From: DATGMS01 sp035303945
Lineage (GTDB): Bacteria; Bacteroidota; Bacteroidia; Cytophagales; Cyclobacteriaceae
Direction: 5' to 3'
DNA: 64,000 nt
NCBI GenBank assembly: GCA_035303945.1
Contig: DATGQZ010000028.1
Span: 1 to 64,000 of the forward strand
The notes under the pieces are model-generated. The model ran no database searches. It had not been told where the DNA came from and saw nothing but the letters and a program-made list of their open reading frames with translations. This document shows, in pieces, positions 45,363 through 54,363 of the stretch (within the stretch, counting starts at the first letter, position 1; every line of letters starts with the position of its first letter). The translations under genes were made by a program, and so were the position numbers.

Positions 45363-45967
45363 TTTACGTCCCCATACAACACAGGATTTAGGGAAGGATC
45401 ATTGTACATCTTCATCTGCCGGTACACCTTCATGATTCTTCGCCCAGCCCGTAGGTCTTCCAACAGTTGTCCAATGGCTTGGGTCAGGTCTTTTCTTTGG
45501 ATCAACAGGATATCCAGCTTGTTTTTAACAGCGTTAAGATGGTCCTCATCCACATCCGTTCTATAAAGCTGCTCTTTCATATGAAAGATCTTCAGCGCTA
45601 AGATGGACAATCGATCTATTGCCCAAGCAGGACTTTCGGTATTGAGCTTTGCGTCTGGTTGGAGGGTTACCGTACCAAACAGGTTTAAAAAGTAATCGTC
45701 TATCAGCTCGACCACATCTGTCCGCTCCTGATTGGATGCATCTATGCGCCTTTTGATAGCCAAGGCCTCCATGGGGTCTATGGATGGACTTCGGATAATG
45801 TCTTCGAGGTGCCATTGCAACGTATCGATCCAACATTTATGATAAAGCAGGCTATCGATCCCTTCCTCTTTGTAAGGATTGACAAATTCTTGGTCTACGT
45901 GATCACGGAGATGATAATCCGCAATGACTTGATCAAAGAGTCTGTTAAAAGAATCGATATCCTGCAT
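45359..45967 (-). CDS. DUF4254 family protein
   Basis: A 202-residue all-helical cytoplasmic protein with the family landmarks YHKCWIDTLQWHLEDIIRSP, DASNQERTDVVELIDDYF and TESPAWAIDRLSILALKIFH. DUF4254 has no experimental function known to me. I recall it as commonly found next to GT9 glycosyltransferase genes in Bacteroidota, as here, where the two are coupled by a 4-bp overlap. A structural or regulatory partner role in glycan assembly is therefore a fair guess. Confidence 0.85.
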   Translation of the reverse strand: MQDIDSFNRLFDQVIADYHLRDHVDQEFVNPYKEEGIDSLLYHKCWIDTLQWHLEDIIRSPSIDPMEALAIKRRIDASNQERTDVVELIDDYFLNLFGTVTLQPDAKLNTESPAWAIDRLSILALKIFHMKEQLYRTDVDEDHLNAVKNKLDILLIQRKDLTQAIGQLLEDLRAGRRIMKVYRQMKMYNDPSLNPVLYGDVK

Positions 45968-45977
45968 CAGTAGTTAA

Positions 45978-47180
45978 TTATTTAAGTTTTCCTACGGCTT
46001 CCTTAATACGTTTCAGAGCCTCCACCAATTCTTCATCTGAAGCAGCATAGGACAGCCTTACACAATTAGGTGAGCCAAAAGCGGCTCCGGTTACCAAGGA
46101 TACATGCGCTTCATTCAAAATGTAGAGACAGAAGTCATCTGCATTCTCTATTTTTTGCTCACCTGCGGATTTTCCAAAAAAGGCCGAAACGTCTGGAAAG
46201 AAATAAAACGCTCCTTCTGGTACATGGGTTTTGATTCCGGGAATATTTTGCAACAATCCCAGTACCAAATCCCTTCTCCTTAGATAGGCATCCGCCATTT
46301 CCTCAGTAGGGCCTTGATCCCCTTCAATTGCAGCAAGCGCCGCCCTTTGGGCAATACCGGTACCTCCCGATGTAAATTGCCCCTGAATTTTCTCGCAGGC
46401 CTTTGCAATAAATAGAGGAGCGCAGATATAGCCTACTCTCCATCCTGTCATAGCATAACCTTTGGAAAAGCCGTTGACGGTAATGGTGCGGTCAAACATG
46501 CCCTCAAAAGAAGCAATACTGGCATGCTTCCCGGTGAAATTAATCAACTCATAAATTTCATCCGCAACGACATAAAGATCTTTTCGCCTTTTCGCCACTT
46601 CTGCAATTGCTCGGAGTTCTTCCTCACTGAACACGGAACCGGTAGGATTACAAGGCGAAGAATAGATGATCGCTTTTGTCTTATCTGTCAAAGCTGCTTC
46701 TAACTGTCTGGCAGTTGCTTTAAAATTATTATCCAGCGTGCCCTCAATCAAAACCGGCACTCCTCCCGCCAGCTTGATGATTTCGGCATAGCTGACCCAA
46801 TAAGGCGAGAATATTACCACTTCATCCCCTTCGTTAAGGAGACACATGAAGATGTTGGCTATAGAATGCTTAGCCCCTGTAGATACAACGATGTTTTCGG
46901 CCTTGGCGTCCTGAATATGGTTGACTTCTCTTAGTTTTTTTGCAATAGCTTCCCTCAAATCCTGATATCCAGGGACTGGGGAGTAGGAAAAATACTTACC
47001 TTCATCTATGGCATCTTTTGCCGCTGTCTGAATATGTTTGGGGGTCTTGAAGTCAGGCTCACCCAAACTGAGACTGATGATATCGATGCCTTGAGTCTTA
47101 AGTTCACGGGCTTTTTTGGCCATAGCCAAGGTAGCCGACTCCTCCATGTTGTTTATTCGGTCTGAAAGGATTGGATTCAT
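45978..47180 (-). CDS. Pyridoxal phosphate-dependent aminotransferase (aspartate aminotransferase type)
   Basis: Class I/II fold-type I aminotransferase of 400 residues. Motifs: SLSLGEPDFKTPKHI, YSPVPGYQDLREAIAKKL, VSTGAKHSIANIFMCLLNEG, IIYSSPCNPTGSVFSEEELR (substrate Asn) and TVNGFSKGYAMTGWRVGYIC (PLP Lys in SKG), typical of the Thermus-type aspartate/prephenate aminotransferase subgroup Ib. Likely activity is aspartate:2-oxoglutarate, perhaps also on aromatic substrates. It is first in the run with DUF4254 (10-bp gap) and GT9. Confidence 0.93.
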   Translation of the reverse strand: MNPILSDRINNMEESATLAMAKKARELKTQGIDIISLSLGEPDFKTPKHIQTAAKDAIDEGKYFSYSPVPGYQDLREAIAKKLREVNHIQDAKAENIVVSTGAKHSIANIFMCLLNEGDEVVIFSPYWVSYAEIIKLAGGVPVLIEGTLDNNFKATARQLEAALTDKTKAIIYSSPCNPTGSVFSEEELRAIAEVAKRRKDLYVVADEIYELINFTGKHASIASFEGMFDRTITVNGFSKGYAMTGWRVGYICAPLFIAKACEKIQGQFTSGGTGIAQRAALAAIEGDQGPTEEMADAYLRRRDLVLGLLQNIPGIKTHVPEGAFYFFPDVSAFFGKSAGEQKIENADDFCLYILNEAHVSLVTGAAFGSPNCVRLSYAASDEELVEALKRIKEAVGKLK

Positions 47181-47208
47181 ATTGTTATACAGTTTTTGAC
47201 TAAGTTGC

Positions 47209-47216
47209 CAAAATTA
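47209..47216 (-). promoter_or_regulatory. Putative -7 element for the aminotransferase operon
   Basis: Minus strand TAATTTTG matches TAnnTTTG, with start of transcription expected near 47203 and a 20-25 base leader. The -33 position reads TTTA rather than TTTG. Confidence 0.4.
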
Positions 47217-47382
47217 AGGATTATGGCTGTTAATTCTAAACCTTTAAACTTTTTAGAAGATATAATATTAAATAGTCAGTAGAAACTATAAAAAAAAGTA
47301 CAGCGTTACACAAATTAGATTCCAACAAAGGGTGCATTTCCCCTAGATTTACAATACAATTAAAAACAGCCATATTGCCAAC

Positions 47383-48234
47383 ATGAGATCAAAGCTATTC
47401 TTTTGCTTCCTCTTGACTATATTGATAAGCCGCCTGGGTTTCAGCCAGGAAGGGGAGAAGGCAGATCCTGATTCTTCCGGAGTGGTTAAAAATGTGCTTA
47501 CCCCAATCTCTACTCCAGTGCTTTTATTTACTACGGTAGAAGAGGAAGAAAAAGCGAAAAAAAAAGAAAGAAAAAAAAAGAAGAACAAAAACATCTACTT
47601 CGGAGAAAAAACCAGAAGAAGTGTTATTAAGCAAAGTTTTAGAGGCCAAACCCATAGTGAGTATTTTCATTTCACCCAAAGAAACCAACAAGTAGATCCC
47701 TATATCCGGGATATCTACTGGTATGATACAAAGGAAAAAGTCATTCGTAACAGAAACTTTGATCCTTCACGAGGCTACCTGCTGCATGGGCCTTACGAAA
47801 AAAGGCTGGATGAAACCGTGGTGGAAAGCGGCATGTATTATTTTGGTACCAAGCATGGTCGATGGATGACCTATGATGGCAACAATATCTTGTTAGACAA
47901 GTCGCATTATAGCGAAGGATGGCCTAAGGCGTCAAGGGTGACCTATTATAACCGCGCAGCACAACAGATCGAAAAAATCATCCCCATTGAGTATGATTTG
48001 GAGGAGGGCAACTTTTACCATTTCTTCGAAGATGGTCGTGTGGCCGTCATTGGGGAATATAAGTTTGGGGAAAAGGTGGGCTTGTGGACCGAGTACTGGA
48101 GCAACACCGGAGATAAGACCATTAGAAAGCGGGAAATACAATATCAGGAAAAACCGTTTACCAAGAATTTTAGACCTTATATCCGAGCAGAATGGGACAA
48201 GGAAGGAAACTTGATCTACAGAAAAGATAGCTGA
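47383..48234 (+). CDS. Unrecognised exported protein with MORN/YwqK-like repeats
   Basis: A 283-residue protein, not recognised by name. A signal peptide (about residues 1-22) is followed by a short acidic and then very Lys-rich stretch (about residues 51-72, with EEEKAKKKERKKKKNKN). The second half has MORN/YwqK-style repeats: YYFGTKHGRWMTYDGNNILL, SHYSEGWPKASRVTYYN and GEYKFGEKVGLWTEYW. Repeats of this kind are common in Bacteroidota surface or periplasmic proteins without known activity. Two runs of nine A (47557-47565, 47571-47579) lie within the Lys-rich coding region. It converges with the ABC exporter gene. Confidence 0.75.
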   Translation: MRSKLFFCFLLTILISRLGFSQEGEKADPDSSGVVKNVLTPISTPVLLFTTVEEEEKAKKKERKKKKNKNIYFGEKTRRSVIKQSFRGQTHSEYFHFTQRNQQVDPYIRDIYWYDTKEKVIRNRNFDPSRGYLLHGPYEKRLDETVVESGMYYFGTKHGRWMTYDGNNILLDKSHYSEGWPKASRVTYYNRAAQQIEKIIPIEYDLEEGNFYHFFEDGRVAVIGEYKFGEKVGLWTEYWSNTGDKTIRKREIQYQEKPFTKNFRPYIRAEWDKEGNLIYRKDS

Positions 48235-48269
48235 TGAAACTGACTTGCGTTAGTGCATGGAGCCCTACC

Positions 48270-50060
48270 TTATTCAGTCAATTGTAGCCGAACAAGGTTA
48301 GCGTAGAATCCCCCCTCCTGGAGTGCAAGTCCTTCATGGGTACCTTCCTCTACAATTTCACCATCTTTAAGTACATAGATACGGTCCACCTTCCGAATGG
48401 TAGCCAACCGATGGGCAATAATAATGGTAGTCCGGCCTTTCATCAGTTCATCCAAGGCTTCCTGCACCAAAAACTCTGATTCAGCATCTAAAGAAGAGGT
48501 AGCTTCATCCAGTATGAGTATGGCTGGATCTTTAAGAATCGCCCGTGCAATGGCAACCCGTTGCCGTTGACCACCTGATAGCTTGATGCCTCTTTCACCT
48601 ACTAAGGTGTCCAACCCCTCCGGAAACTTTTGGATAAACTGCCATGCATTGGCTTTTTTTGCTGCAAGAATAATTTCTTCCTCGGTGGCATCTGGCTTGG
48701 CATAGGCAATGTTTTCCCTGATACTGCCACCGAACAATAATACTTCCTGAGGAACAATCCCCATATTAGAGCGGAGTTGCTTAAGATCCCAATCTTTGAT
48801 GGACTTTCCATCCACCTTGATATCCCCCGCATTTACTGCATAGAAGCGAAGAAGCAATTGTATAATGGTGGATTTGCCGGCTCCGCTATGTCCTGCTAGG
48901 GCCACTTTTTCACCTGCAGCTATGTGAAATGTAATGTTCTTAAGCACTTTGGCATCAGGACGAGTGGGGTAGCTGAAAGCAACCTGTTCGAAACTTACCT
49001 GACCATTCATCCTTAGAGGCTTGGCCGCAGCATAGGAAGCTTCTGGCTCTTCCTCCAGTATCTCCAATACCCGCTCAGAGGAACCCACTGCTTTTTGCAC
49101 CTGCCCATATATATCACCCAAGCCTGCTATGGAGGCTCCTATAAAGGTGGTGTAGAGCACAAAAGACACCAAGTCGCCTATGCTCATCTCTCCCGAGCTT
49201 ACCAAAGAGGCACCATACCACATCACTGCTACAATGCCGCCAAATAGCGCAAAGATGATAAACGAAATAAAAGCTCCTCTAAATCCTGCCGCCTTCAAGG
49301 CGACATCTACAACACGATTTAAACCCTTACCATAGCGGTTAGCCTCGTATCGTTCTCCAGTAAAGGATTTCACTGTCATTATTGACTGCAAGGTCTCCTC
49401 CACGATAACGTTTGCCGCTGCTAATTCATCTTGTGTGGCCTTGCTAAGCTTGCGGATAAACCTCCCAAATATCATGGCGATAATGACCAATACCGGAAAA
49501 GTGGCCAACATAAAAAGGGTTAGCTTAGGCGTGGTGATGATGAGAAATGCTGTGCCTGCCACCAAGGTAACCAACTGGCGGAACAATTCTGCCAAGGTTA
49601 CGGAAAATGTATCCTGAAGCAGGGAGACATCCGTCGTGATTCGGCTGATAAGTTCTCCCGTACGTCTTTTATCAAAAAAAGTCATGGGTAGGTTGACCAG
49701 TCGGCTGTAAAGTGCGAGCCGAATATCGCGCATGGATCTCTCACTGACCTTAGCAAAAAACCAAACCCTGAAAAAAGAAAATACACTTTGGACAAACAGT
49801 ATCCCCAGCAGGATCAATGCAATGGAATTTATGTCTGTAAAGATCCAGCTTTCTCCGGAAGCGGTATCAATCAGCTTACCCGCGACAAATGGAAAGGTCA
49901 ATAGCAGCGAACTGGAGAATACCAGAAAAACCAAGCCGATGATGAAGTGGAACTTATACGGAAGCATGAAATTGAATATTCCGCCCAGCTTCCTCATGTT
50001 CTGCTTATTCAATTTCCTTTTTTCGCTTTCGTCCAGCGATATGCCTCTTTTTTTAGCCAT
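48270..50060 (-). CDS. ABC exporter, fused permease and ATPase (MsbA/LmrA-type)
   Basis: A half-transporter of 596 residues. Six transmembrane helices (about residues 35-320) precede a nucleotide-binding domain with Walker A (GHSGAGKSTIIQLLLRF), ABC signature (LSGGQRQRVAIARAILKDPA), Walker B (AILILDEATSSLD) and the switch His (IIIAHRLATIRKVDRI). It should act as a homodimer exporting lipid or drugs. Nothing in the neighbourhood tells the substrate; lipid A export by an MsbA-like protein is possible. The gap to the upstream small membrane protein gene is 85 bp. Confidence 0.93.
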   Translation of the reverse strand: MAKKRGISLDESEKRKLNKQNMRKLGGIFNFMLPYKFHFIIGLVFLVFSSSLLLTFPFVAGKLIDTASGESWIFTDINSIALILLGILFVQSVFSFFRVWFFAKVSERSMRDIRLALYSRLVNLPMTFFDKRRTGELISRITTDVSLLQDTFSVTLAELFRQLVTLVAGTAFLIITTPKLTLFMLATFPVLVIIAMIFGRFIRKLSKATQDELAAANVIVEETLQSIMTVKSFTGERYEANRYGKGLNRVVDVALKAAGFRGAFISFIIFALFGGIVAVMWYGASLVSSGEMSIGDLVSFVLYTTFIGASIAGLGDIYGQVQKAVGSSERVLEILEEEPEASYAAAKPLRMNGQVSFEQVAFSYPTRPDAKVLKNITFHIAAGEKVALAGHSGAGKSTIIQLLLRFYAVNAGDIKVDGKSIKDWDLKQLRSNMGIVPQEVLLFGGSIRENIAYAKPDATEEEIILAAKKANAWQFIQKFPEGLDTLVGERGIKLSGGQRQRVAIARAILKDPAILILDEATSSLDAESEFLVQEALDELMKGRTTIIIAHRLATIRKVDRIYVLKDGEIVEEGTHEGLALQEGGFYANLVRLQLTE

Positions 50061-50145
50061 GAAATACCACTCCTTTTTTAAACGACCACAAAGGTATACC
50101 TTTTGAACTACAAATGGTAGCTGGCGGTACCTGCTTCATGGTCTA

Positions 50146-50475
50146 TCAGTCTCGGGAAAAAAGCCTTCCCATTCGTTTTATAAATTGCTTTTCCTTCTCC
50201 CAGAAAAAATGGAATTGGCCAAATAAAAAGCCATAGATCAACAGAAAAGCTTGGTACAAGGGTAGAACTAAAAGCAGATAAAGGACGGTCTTCCAAAAGC
50301 CGCCCTTCTCCATGTCTACTCCTAAAAGCGAAAAGATGGGTTCTTTTATCAGCAAGACAGTCGTACCAGTACAGGCAAAAACCACCAGTACCAGCACCAC
50401 CTGCCAAATGCTTTTCAACTTCCATTTTGACTGAAGCTTAGCTAAAAAGCCCCCCTTCTTTTGCTCCTGATTCAA
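50146..50475 (-). CDS. Small membrane protein, DUF6787-type
   Basis: A 109-residue protein with two hydrophobic helices (about residues 25-46 and 62-88), a Lys-rich start (MNQEQKKGGFLAKLQSKWKL) and a basic C terminus, in line with a small inner-membrane protein. It starts 2 bp after the aspartate kinase stop, so it is co-transcribed and perhaps translationally coupled. The family label rests on recalled similarity, and no activity is known. An overlapping ORF in another frame (ending at 50108) was judged a shadow because it lacks a family-like pattern. Confidence 0.7.
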   Translation of the reverse strand: MNQEQKKGGFLAKLQSKWKLKSIWQVVLVLVVFACTGTTVLLIKEPIFSLLGVDMEKGGFWKTVLYLLLVLPLYQAFLLIYGFLFGQFHFFWEKEKQFIKRMGRLFSRD

Positions 50476-50477
50476 TA

Positions 50478-51800
50478 TTATAGAAAATTAAATAATCCAG
50501 AGTTGAGCCGTTTTAAAGCATCAATTTTATACTGCTCATCCACGAGGATAGAGACATTGTGTCGACTACCACCATAAGAGACCATCCTCAGCGGGAACTC
50601 CACCAGTGCATCCATTACGCTTTTGATGACACCCTTGCTTTCGGCAATTTTATTGCCCACGATACAGATGATGCACAGGTTGTGATCAACCTCTACAGTA
50701 CCCAGTACATCCAGCTCCTTTACAATCTGCTCTAGATGGCTCACATCATCAATGGTCAAGGAGATAGCCACCTCAGAGGTGGTGATCATATCGATCGGTG
50801 TTTTATACTTCTCAAATATTTCAAACACCCTTCTCAAGAAGCCATAGGCCAAAAGCATTCTACTGGATTTAATTTTTATGGCGGTGATGCCTTCCTTGGC
50901 AGCAATGGCTTTTACCCCTTGACCTACTTCCTCAGCCGTGATGGTCGTACCCAATGCATCGGGATCCATGGTGTTCAATAATTTAACCGGCACATTATAC
51001 ATCTGCGCAGGCCATATGGACGCTGGATGGAGAATTTTCGCTCCAAAGTAAGCCAGTTCAGCAGCCTCGTCAAATGATAGCTTTGCAATGGGTCTGGTCT
51101 GATCCACAATCCTAGGATCGTTGTTGTGCATTCCATCAATATCCGTCCAAATCTCTACCACATCAGCACTCGTGGCCGCACCGATAAGAGAAGCGGTATA
51201 GTCACTTCCTCCCCGTTTTAAGTTGTCCACTTCGTTACGGTGATTTTTACAGATATAACCTTGGGTGACAAACAAATTGTCGTCCGGGTATTCAGCAAGA
51301 ATGGCATTGAGCTTTTCGCTGATTTTTAACAATTCAGGATCTTGGTTTTCATCTATGCTCATAAATTCTAAAGCAGGGAGAAATACTGCTTTAATGCCCG
51401 ATTCCTTTAACAGCGTATAGAAAAGCTTGGTAGATAATAATTCCCCCTGAGCTAAAATATCTCTATTGATCGCCTCATTAAAAGAAATCTTCAAGATAAT
51501 ATTTAGAAACTCAAAATGTTCCTTTATAATAGCTGCAGCCTCATCCCTAGCAGCTTCAGTGCTCAAAAGTTCGGGATAAAAGTTAAGGTAATGCTGATGT
51601 AGTGTATCGATATGCTGCTTGGCAAGTTCCTTGTCCGCATCAGCCATCGCCGCTCCTATAGCCACTAAGGCATTGGTAGTGCCTGAAAGGGCTGAAAGAA
51701 CAACAATCTTTCTATCTTGGTCCTTTGTTATCAGGCTTTTTACTTGTTGCATTCTTTCGGGTCTTCCAACGGAAGTACCACCGAATTTCATGATTTTCAT
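50478..51800 (-). CDS. Aspartate kinase
   Basis: Monofunctional aspartokinase of 440 residues that phosphorylates L-aspartate, the first step to lysine, threonine and methionine. Kinase domain: MKFGGTSVGRPERMQQVKSL at the start, KRGGSDYTASLIGAATSADV (ATP/aspartate binding) and EIWTDIDGMHNNDPRIV. Two ACT domains follow (about residues 300-440) and could provide allosteric lysine feedback: AIKIKSSRMLLAYGFLRRVF and IVGNKIAESKGVIKSVMDAL. There is no homoserine dehydrogenase domain. Its usual symbol is lysC. Confidence 0.95.
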   Translation of the reverse strand: MKIMKFGGTSVGRPERMQQVKSLITKDQDRKIVVLSALSGTTNALVAIGAAMADADKELAKQHIDTLHQHYLNFYPELLSTEAARDEAAAIIKEHFEFLNIILKISFNEAINRDILAQGELLSTKLFYTLLKESGIKAVFLPALEFMSIDENQDPELLKISEKLNAILAEYPDDNLFVTQGYICKNHRNEVDNLKRGGSDYTASLIGAATSADVVEIWTDIDGMHNNDPRIVDQTRPIAKLSFDEAAELAYFGAKILHPASIWPAQMYNVPVKLLNTMDPDALGTTITAEEVGQGVKAIAAKEGITAIKIKSSRMLLAYGFLRRVFEIFEKYKTPIDMITTSEVAISLTIDDVSHLEQIVKELDVLGTVEVDHNLCIICIVGNKIAESKGVIKSVMDALVEFPLRMVSYGGSRHNVSILVDEQYKIDALKRLNSGLFNFL

Positions 51801-51867
51801 GGGGAAGTTGATTTCAATAGTTGTTATTTGAGAATATTGGGTCTTGCGTTAGGTGGATGGCAATAGC

Positions 51868-52344
51868 CTAGAATCCTAACATTTTAATGGCTGTGATGGC
51901 AGCTTCATCTCCTTTATTGCCGTGAACACCACCCGCCCGATCAAGCGCCTGCTGTTGGTTATTAGGGGTCAGTACGCCAAAGATCACCGGCTTATTGTAC
52001 TTCAACCCTACTTGGGTAAGGCCATGTGCCACTGCATCGCAGATAAAGTCAAAATGTTTTGTTTCTCCTTGGATGACGCAGCCCAAGCATATCACAGCAT
52101 CCACCTCCGGCTTCTGTGCCATCCACTGTGCACCTAGCGACAATTCGAAGGAGCCCGGAACATTCTTTCTGATGATCAGCTGCTCACTTGCTCCGTTTTT
52201 GAGCAAGGTATCGACTGCTCCACGGTACAGGGCCTCTGTCACCTCTTCATTCCATTCAGATACAATAAGTGCAAAAGTCTTGTCTGAAATATCCTGAATG
52301 TTTTTATGGGAATGTTTGCTGAGGTTTTTTTCTGAACTCGCCAT
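51868..52344 (-). CDS. ribH: 6,7-dimethyl-8-ribityllumazine synthase
   Basis: Penultimate enzyme of riboflavin synthesis, which condenses a pyrimidine with dihydroxybutanone phosphate. 158 residues counted from the ATG at 52344, which is chosen over an in-frame ATG 33 bases upstream because it gives the usual length. Motifs: FALIVSEWNEEVTEALYRGA (ribityl site), VPGSFELSLGAQWM, VICLGCVIQGETKHFDFICD and PVIFGVLTPNNQQQALDRAG. The usual catalytic His lies in ETKHFD. No other rib gene lies in the window. Confidence 0.95.
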   Translation of the reverse strand: MASSEKNLSKHSHKNIQDISDKTFALIVSEWNEEVTEALYRGAVDTLLKNGASEQLIIRKNVPGSFELSLGAQWMAQKPEVDAVICLGCVIQGETKHFDFICDAVAHGLTQVGLKYNKPVIFGVLTPNNQQQALDRAGGVHGNKGDEAAITAIKMLGF

Positions 52345-52375
52345 AATATTATATTTTGTTGATTGGTACAAATAC

Positions 52376-52408
52376 AAAAAGAGTAAGACCTTGAGGGGCC
52401 TTACTCTT
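52376..52408 (-). terminator. Terminator of the TPR membrane protein gene
   Basis: Stem GAGTAAG/CTTACTC, one A-C mismatch, then two C-G pairs, loop TTGAGG; on the minus strand it is followed by TTTTT. It separates this gene from ribH. Confidence 0.8.
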
Positions 52409-52432
52409 CAAAATGTCGGTTAACACCATGCA

Positions 52433-53149
52433 TTAATTAGCAGCAAGACCTTCCAGTCGTGCCTTATGCTTTCGTGCTGCAGTAAATTCATAAGATTCGA
52501 AAAACTCCTTTTCGATCCTGTCATACGCTTTGATGGCATTGTCAATCTGACCAGCCTCTTCATAGGCGATCGCCAATTTGTTAAGGTACATCGGCGTAAA
52601 ATACTTATTAGACTTGTAATTTGCTGCTTTATTGTAGAAGTTGATGGCTTCGCTATGGTTGCCTAATTCAAGATAAGCATCTCCAAGGAGTGCATAAGCT
52701 TTGGCTTGCACAAAATAGTCATCAGAAGAGAATTTCTTCAAATGATCAATTGCTTTCTGAAACTCACCTTGAGAAAGATATATTGATCCAGCGTAAAAAT
52801 AAGACAAGTTAGCAGCAGCTGTACCACCATATTCGTCAATGATCGACAAAAAACCCGGATTGACACCGTCACCGTTTAATGCCAGATCCACACTATCCTG
52901 CTCATAAAAATAAACTGCCTGGAACATCTCGCCCTGGGCGGTTTCGTTTTTGTTAGCTCTGTTGATTTGGAAAAATAATATGCCGGCAATGACCAGAACA
53001 GCTAATCCTATAATTCCCCCAACAATTTTGGCATTCTCTTTCAGAAAATGTTCCCCTCTACCTAAACTTGTAGCAATTGCATCTGGATTTTCCAGAAGAT
53101 CATTGCCGTGTTCTTGCTGGGCACGGCCTTTTTTTAATTTTTTAGTCAT
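52433..53149 (-). CDS. Membrane-anchored TPR protein (YfgM-like)
   Basis: A 238-residue protein. A Lys-rich cytoplasmic start (MTKKLKKGRAQQEHGN) precedes one membrane span (about residues 43-61), then four to five TPR units (FYAGSIYLSQGEFQKAIDHL, AKAYALLGDAYLELGNHSEA, YLNKLAIAYEEAGQIDNAIK) in the periplasm. The design of an N-terminal anchor with periplasmic TPRs resembles YfgM, an ancillary component of the SecYEG translocon and periplasmic chaperones, though that link is inference. It has its own good promoter match. Confidence 0.83.
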   Translation of the reverse strand: MTKKLKKGRAQQEHGNDLLENPDAIATSLGRGEHFLKENAKIVGGIIGLAVLVIAGILFFQINRANKNETAQGEMFQAVYFYEQDSVDLALNGDGVNPGFLSIIDEYGGTAAANLSYFYAGSIYLSQGEFQKAIDHLKKFSSDDYFVQAKAYALLGDAYLELGNHSEAINFYNKAANYKSNKYFTPMYLNKLAIAYEEAGQIDNAIKAYDRIEKEFFESYEFTAARKHKARLEGLAAN

Positions 53150-53168
53150 TGATTCAAAATTTCAGCCA

Positions 53169-53198
53169 CAAATATAGATATGTTTTATTTAATACAAA
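53169..53198 (-). promoter_or_regulatory. Putative promoter of the TPR membrane protein gene
   Basis: Minus strand TTTG (53198-53195), 18 bases, then TATATTTG (53176-53169). Both elements match the Bacteroidota consensus at near ideal spacing; the leader would be about 13 bases. This is the best promoter match in the window. Confidence 0.7.
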
Positions 53199-53267
53199 AT
53201 CCTTTCTATGAAGTAGCTATGAAACGAAAGGAGTGGCTATTTGACCCTATAAATGCATGTGAATCGA

Positions 53268-53311
53268 CTGATAAATCAGCGGCATTTCTTCAACTACCGC
53301 TGCTTTATCAG
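53268..53311. other. Long imperfect hairpin after pdhA
   Basis: Arms CTGATAAA + CAGCGG and CCGCTG + TTTATCAG with one T/C mismatch and a loop of about 14 bases. It has no T-run on either side, so it is an RNA or DNA structure of uncertain function rather than a standard terminator; it sits 11 bp after the pdhA stop. Confidence 0.6.
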
Positions 53312-53321
53312 ACTTAATAGC

Positions 53322-54344
53322 TTATTCTCTTACGAATGGATAATCCTCCTGCATATATACATCCACAAAAGCATCTTCACCATCAGGCCATGGAGATTCT
53401 TCAGCAAATCTGACAGCGTCTTCCACCTGCTTCTTTACTTTGGCCGTAATCGCATCGATTTCTTCAGTAGTAAGGATGTTGTTATCAATAATGGTCTTTC
53501 TTACCAGTTCGATAGGATCTTTTAATTTGTATTCTTCTACTTCCTCGCGGGTTCTGTACTTCTGTGGGTCAGACATGGAGTGACCTTTATAGCGGTAAGT
53601 TCTAAATTCCAATAAGCTTGGACCATTGCCGCTTCGAGCGCGTTCAGCGGCTTCGGCTACTGCCTCATGAACATCTTCCACTTTCATCGCATCTACCGCA
53701 AAAGAAGGCATGCCGTAAGCTTGTCCCATGGTTGAAAGATCCTCTACTACAGACGATCTCTTTACAGAGGTACCCATAGCATAGCCATTGTTTTCTATTA
53801 CAAAAATAACAGGTGTTTTGTAAAGGGTGGCCAAATTAAATGCTTCGTGAACAGCACCCTGTCTTACTGCACCATCCCCCATGTAGCAAATACAAAGATT
53901 TTTTGTGCCCTTATATTTCTCAGCAAAGCCGATTCCCAGACCCATAGGAACTTGTGCTCCTACGATGCCATGGCCTCCCATGAAGTTAACCTCTTTATCA
54001 AAAATGTGCATGGACCCACCCTTGCCTTTGGTCGTGCCAGTGGCTTTACCAAAAAGTTCGGCCATTACAGCACCGGGATCAGTACCCAATCCCAGTGGGT
54101 GGGCGTGACATCTGTACGCAGTGATCCATTTGTCATCTTTTTCTAGCGCAGTAATCGCACCGGAAGCACAGGCTTCCTGACCTATATATAAATGACAGAA
54201 ACCTCGGATCTTTTGCTGTCCATAGAGCTGGCCTGCCTTCTCCTCAAACCTCCTCATCAACAACATACTCTCGAACCAATAAGAATAGGTTTCTTTCGAA
54301 TATTTTACTTTCGCTTTCGTAGTCTTCGAACTCGTCTTTGCCAT
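53322..54344 (-). CDS. pdhA: Pyruvate dehydrogenase E1 component, alpha subunit
   Basis: Thiamine-diphosphate enzyme subunit of 340 residues that decarboxylates pyruvate for acetyl-CoA formation. Motifs: RGFCHLYIGQEACASGAITA, YRCHAHPLGLGTDPGAVMAE, KGGSMHIFD (E1-alpha signature), the ThDP-binding GDGAVRQGAVHEAFNLATLY ending in ENNGYAMGTSV, and FRTYRYKGHSMSDPQKYRTR (phosphorylation-loop equivalent). E1-beta and E2 are not adjacent, so the complex genes are split in this genome. It is divergent from recF over 103 bp. Confidence 0.95.
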   Translation of the reverse strand: MAKTSSKTTKAKVKYSKETYSYWFESMLLMRRFEEKAGQLYGQQKIRGFCHLYIGQEACASGAITALEKDDKWITAYRCHAHPLGLGTDPGAVMAELFGKATGTTKGKGGSMHIFDKEVNFMGGHGIVGAQVPMGLGIGFAEKYKGTKNLCICYMGDGAVRQGAVHEAFNLATLYKTPVIFVIENNGYAMGTSVKRSSVVEDLSTMGQAYGMPSFAVDAMKVEDVHEAVAEAAERARSGNGPSLLEFRTYRYKGHSMSDPQKYRTREEVEEYKLKDPIELVRKTIIDNNILTTEEIDAITAKVKKQVEDAVRFAEESPWPDGEDAFVDVYMQEDYPFVRE

Positions 54345-54363
54345 ACTGTTTATATAAATATGC

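Noticed and set aside
50108..50425. Alternative frame ORF over the small membrane protein
   Set aside because: It runs into the 85-bp spacer and lacks membrane-protein character; the frame beginning at 50475 gives two clean helices and a 2-bp gap to the kinase gene.
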